From assembly GCA_013331225.1 (NCBI GenBank), contig DUGV01000234.1:1-7023 (forward strand): a DNA stretch of 7,023 bases. Direction: 5' to 3'. Shown here piece by piece: positions 5,980-7,023 of the stretch. The notes beneath the pieces are model-generated. The model did no database searches. It was not told the DNA's origin and saw only the letters and a program-made list of their open reading frames with translations. The translations under genes were made by a program, and so were the position numbers. Origin of the DNA: Methanolinea sp. (lineage in GTDB: Archaea; Halobacteriota; Methanomicrobia; Methanomicrobiales; Methanospirillaceae). The first letter of the stretch is position 1, and every line of letters begins with the position of its first letter.

Positions 5980-7023
5980 CTAAGATGATGAGATAGTTGA
6001 AGAATATTTTTTTTTCACCCTGGACCGAAAAATATCATGAAGTTTTTTTCTTTTCTCATGTGCGATTGGATCAGAGGAAATCCTATAAAGCGAGGTTACA
6101 ATCGGAATTTTCTGGAAATCAGTATTCATTGAATACCGGATCCACATGTCCCAGTCCTCAAGGGCTTCAAGGCTCTCATCAAAACCCCCACATTTTTCTA
6201 TCAAGTGACGATCAAAGAGGGCGCATTGGATTGGGATATAATTGTGATTAAGGAGGTTTTCCCTGTTGAACTCCTCATTATGCATCAGAATATGACCATA
6301 TTCGTGATAATGGAAAGGATTTTCAGACAGGACCTTTGTTGGAACCATATAGGCCAGGTCATAGACTAATTTTACTTTTTCTAAATTTTTCGTGATACAC
6401 CGGACTGCAATCTCAACGGAGTGTGCAAACAGCAGATCATCCTCATCCAGAAAACGGAGAAAGTTACCCGTGCTTTGCTCTATACCGACGTTCCCTGCGT
6501 AACTGCGACCATGATTTTCCCCCAACGCGACATATTTGATTTCCAAATCCTTGAATTGAGATTGTATCATCTCGTGCATCGTGTCCATTCCATCCTCGAC
6601 AACAATCGTCTCGATATTGGGGTACGTCTGATTTCTGATAGAGGTTAAGGCTTCATGAAGGAAACCTTTTCTTCCAATTGTTCGCACAATTATCGAGACT
6701 TTAGGCAGGGCATTTCGATTGCTCTCTTCAATACTCTGTGCTACGAATGCCCCTGGGCGATGCAGTTCATAATCATGATTGAGGAATAACGGTTTAAAAG
6801 AGCGTGAGGTTTCTTTTTCTTTTATCCTAAAGTGTAATGCATATGGGATGAGAATGAAATGCTTAAGGAACTGGTACATTAAAATTGTTCGTTCGCTTCC
6901 AAAATTTTCCGGAACAACGAAGAACAATGACCAAAATGACTTTGTATATCTCACAACATCCCGAAAAGAACCGAATTTATATCTTAAATAGTACCCGTAT
7001 AGCAACGGATAGTCGTCCATCGT
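5980..7023 (-). CDS. GT2 family glycosyltransferase, probably 5'-partial
   Basis: The frame ends at TAG (5982-5980) and is still open at the right edge. An ATG at 7018-7020 would give 346 residues, but it lies only three bases from the edge and no upstream signal can be judged. Numbered from that ATG, residues 1-105 have no recognised domain but include an aromatic-rich stretch (LYGYYLRYKFGSFRDVVRYT, FLKHFILIPYALHF). The GT-A catalytic domain spans about 107-315: KVSIIVRTIGRKGFL, SIRNQTYPNIETIVVEDG (E142/D143, nucleotide binding), NHGRSYAGNVGIEQSTGNFL, the DxD motif FLDEDD (192-195) and GGFDESLEALEDWDMWIRY (278-296) with the acidic acceptor-side residues. The enzyme should transfer a sugar from a nucleotide sugar to a surface glycan; donor and acceptor cannot be read from sequence. 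Its strongly A+T-rich codons contrast with the left half of the window, suggesting acquisition. The C-terminus is basic with an A9 run in the coding strand. Confidence 0.88.
   Translation of the reverse strand, partial: TMDDYPLLYGYYLRYKFGSFRDVVRYTKSFWSLFFVVPENFGSERTILMYQFLKHFILIPYALHFRIKEKETSRSFKPLFLNHDYELHRPGAFVAQSIEESNRNALPKVSIIVRTIGRKGFLHEALTSIRNQTYPNIETIVVEDGMDTMHEMIQSQFKDLEIKYVALGENHGRSYAGNVGIEQSTGNFLRFLDEDDLLFAHSVEIAVRCITKNLEKVKLVYDLAYMVPTKVLSENPFHYHEYGHILMHNEEFNRENLLNHNYIPIQCALFDRHLIEKCGGFDESLEALEDWDMWIRYSMNTDFQKIPIVTSLYRISSDPIAHEKRKKLHDIFRSRVKKKYSSTISSS

Noticed and set aside
1..7023. Search for CRISPR arrays, tRNA or rRNA genes, insertion sequences and att sites
   Set aside because: No regularly spaced repeats, cloverleaf-like or rRNA-like sequence, transposase genes or paired terminal repeats were seen by eye.

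Overview
The window most likely comes from a methanogenic archaeon of the Methanomicrobiales (Methanoregula/Methanosphaerula-like). This rests on the GKGDYEY..LPFY.ERR..LANLV type of PAS domain, which I recall as typical of sensor proteins in that group, on the NYN plus OST-HTH (LOTUS) architecture, and on the GC-rich codon choice of the first two genes. It is an inference from remembered family features, not a database result.

Layout: (1) 1-681, plus strand: the C-terminal part of a NYN/LabA-type predicted ribonuclease with an OST-HTH domain, its start lying left of the window. (2) 682-1093: a non-coding stretch between two convergent genes, with several strong GC-rich hairpins and a hairpin plus T-tract terminator for the minus-strand gene. 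(3) 1094-2689, minus strand: a 531-residue soluble regulator with two near-duplicate PAS domains followed by a SpoIIE/RsbU-type PP2C phosphatase domain. (4) 2690-3079: a divergent intergenic region with promoter-like sequence and two inverted repeats. It also holds a protein-like minus-strand reading frame (2821-3096) that may be the leftover 3' end of a lost gene. (5) 3080-5590, plus strand: an 836-residue protein that fuses three glycosyltransferase modules, GT32-like, GT2-like and Anp1/GT62-like. (6) 5591-5979: 389 bases without a convincing gene, with a 10-bp-stem hairpin and two perfect palindromes. (7) 5980-7023, minus strand: a GT2 glycosyltransferase open at the right edge.

The left part (RNA metabolism and signalling) looks like resident chromosome. 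The right part has the look of a surface-glycan accessory region: base composition becomes visibly more A+T rich from about 2740 onward and most strongly in the last gene, spacers are long, and a gene remnant may mark the junction. The two glycosyltransferase genes are convergent and therefore not in one operon, but both probably contribute to cell-surface (S-layer or exopolysaccharide) glycan assembly. The most unusual object is the three-module glycosyltransferase, whose C-terminal module resembles the fungal Anp1/Mnn9 mannosyltransferase family.
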